A stretch of DNA of 6,715 nucleotides from Blastocatellia bacterium (lineage in GTDB: Bacteria > Acidobacteriota > Blastocatellia > Pyrinomonadales > Pyrinomonadaceae). The DNA lies in the NCBI GenBank assembly GCA_003487805.1, contig DNNE01000057.1, positions 1-6,715 of the forward strand, in the 5' to 3' direction. The notes beneath the pieces were generated by a model. It saw only the letters and a list, made by a program, of their open reading frames with translations, did not search any database and had not been told where the DNA came from. A program made the position numbers and the translations under genes. Numbering within the stretch: position 1 is the stretch's first letter; each line of letters starts with the position of its first letter. Positions 6,038 to 6,715 of this stretch are shown piece after piece.

Positions 6038-6670
6038 TTAGCCGCCGGGTTTTAGTTTCTTCACGCTCATCCGCACCTGAATGAAGCCGATCAGCAGCGG
6101 CAGGCCCGCCAGCAGCAGCAAAATAATAAAGTTATAGAAAAAAGGTTTGTTCGCGATGTAGTTGCGACATGGCAGCACATACGGGGCGGCCTTGAAGTGT
6201 TCGTAGTCGCACACCTGAATTGGCGCGGGATAGCGCAGCCACACGATTGCGAATGTGATCGCGACGATTACCAGGTACAGCACGCGCAATTTCTTGCGCG
6301 CGCCATTCAGCACCCACTTGAAGCCGAGCCAGTTGCCAAACCACCCGGCAATGAAAACGACACCGAGGAAGATACCGTAGGGATAAGCGTTGATTGGGAA
6401 GTGCGCCGTGTCGTTGTACGCGATGGTGTTATCAAAGATGCCGCTGAGGTATTGCGTCTCCCACGCGGGATAAGCGAGCAGTGAGATCGTCGCGACTGGC
6501 CCCAGAAATACGCCGACGTAGACCAGCGAGCGCAACATGTACGACGAATATAATTTTGCGAGCGCGGCCTCCGATTCTCTGCGCGCGGCTTCGATTACGG
6601 GCGCGCCGGCGTCGGCAAAGAGTGCGCCGGCGGCGAATGCGATTTGAATATCAGTAAGGACAACGGCCAT
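6038..6670 (-). CDS. hypothetical four-helix integral membrane protein
   Basis: I do not recognise this 210-aa protein. Four hydrophobic segments lie at about 46-66, 98-118, 128-146 and 177-197. Positive charges (ARR at 28-30, ARKKLR at 124-129, KKLK at 204-207) sit before helix 1, between helices 2 and 3 and after helix 4, which predicts both termini in the cytoplasm. The two outer loops are about 67-97 and 147-176; the second holds the only two cysteines, C154 and C168, which could form a disulfide. The first 45 residues are a soluble amphipathic stretch rich in Ala and Glu, not a cleaved signal. The start at 6670 is supported by AAAGGGG 6 nt upstream. It is the first gene in the window of the minus-strand operon, 49 bp before the soluble phosphoesterase, so it may anchor or partner that enzyme; this is context only. 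Confidence 0.75.
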   Translation of the reverse strand: MAVVLTDIQIAFAAGALFADAGAPVIEAARRESEAALAKLYSSYMLRSLVYVGVFLGPVATISLLAYPAWETQYLSGIFDNTIAYNDTAHFPINAYPYGIFLGVVFIAGWFGNWLGFKWVLNGARKKLRVLYLVIVAITFAIVWLRYPAPIQVCDYEHFKAAPYVLPCRNYIANKPFFYNFIILLLLAGLPLLIGFIQVRMSVKKLKPGG

Positions 6671-6676
6671 CTGGTT

Positions 6677-6683
6677 CCCCTTT
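6677..6683 (-). promoter_or_regulatory. ribosome binding site of the membrane protein gene
   Basis: On the minus strand AAAGGGG lies 6 nt before ATG 6670, a good Shine-Dalgarno with normal spacing. It is the clearest ribosome binding site in the minus-strand operon and supports this start. No promoter is visible in the remaining 32 bases to the window edge, which are partly filled by a repeat. Confidence 0.6.
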
Positions 6684-6694
6684 CATCCGCCCTG

Positions 6695-6715
6695 CGTTTA
6701 GAGGCGGGCTACTGC
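6695..6715. repeat. REP-like repeat, right copy (inverted relative to left)
   Basis: CGTTTAGAGGCGGGCTAC (6695-6712) is the exact reverse complement of bases 8-25. Extending to the window edge gives 20 of 21 matches with 5-25; the single difference pairs base 7 with base 6713. The similarity stops sharply at base 6695, which marks the repeat boundary. The other arm of the palindrome would lie past the right edge. It sits in the leader or promoter region of the membrane protein gene. Confidence 0.7.

Noticed and set aside
1..6715. Whole window as a composite transposon with terminal inverted repeats
   Set aside because: The ends match, but there is no transposase or integrase and no cargo typical of mobile elements; contig ends at a dispersed repeat explain it better.

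Overview
The window holds five genes with almost no spare DNA, in moderately GC-rich sequence that looks like a free-living soil or environmental bacterium. Protein style and the REP-like repeats made me think of Acidobacteriota (Blastocatellia/Pyrinomonadaceae), but I cannot prove this from sequence alone. No rRNA, tRNA, transposase, integrase, CRISPR array or phage gene is visible.

Layout. An agmatinase-family ureohydrolase (19-924, minus) lies at the left edge. It is divergent from a 568-aa metallophosphoesterase with a C-terminal four-helix membrane region (1173-2879, plus). The 248-bp gap between them carries a candidate promoter and a 6-bp-stem inverted repeat in the leader of the plus-strand gene. 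Converging on that gene is a compact minus-strand operon, read right to left: a 210-aa four-helix membrane protein of unknown function (6038-6670), a soluble 481-aa canonical metallophosphoesterase (4543-5988), and a 550-aa cholesterol-oxidase-like GMC flavoprotein (2889-4541). The last two genes are 1 nt apart (TGATATG). The plus-strand phosphoesterase and the flavoprotein end 9 nt apart, tail to tail.

Both ends of the window carry the same 18-bp sequence (GTAGCCCGCCTCTAAACG) in inverted orientation, 20 of 21 bases when extended to the right edge. The left copy also forms a GC-rich hairpin. The simplest reading is a dispersed REP-like repeat at which a metagenomic assembly broke, so the window may be a whole contig.

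How the genes may work together. The agmatinase belongs to polyamine/arginine metabolism and looks unrelated to the rest. The other four form a locus with two calcineurin-like phosphoesterases, one fused to a membrane region and one next to a separate membrane protein, plus a sterol-oxidase-like flavoprotein. A role in modifying a membrane-associated lipid or alcohol is a reasonable but unproven inference. The most distinctive details are a purple-acid-phosphatase-like metal signature (DxG, GDxxY) in the membrane phosphoesterase, a Cx2Cx2Cx3C cysteine cluster in the flavoprotein, and a Gln where cholesterol oxidase probably has its catalytic Glu.
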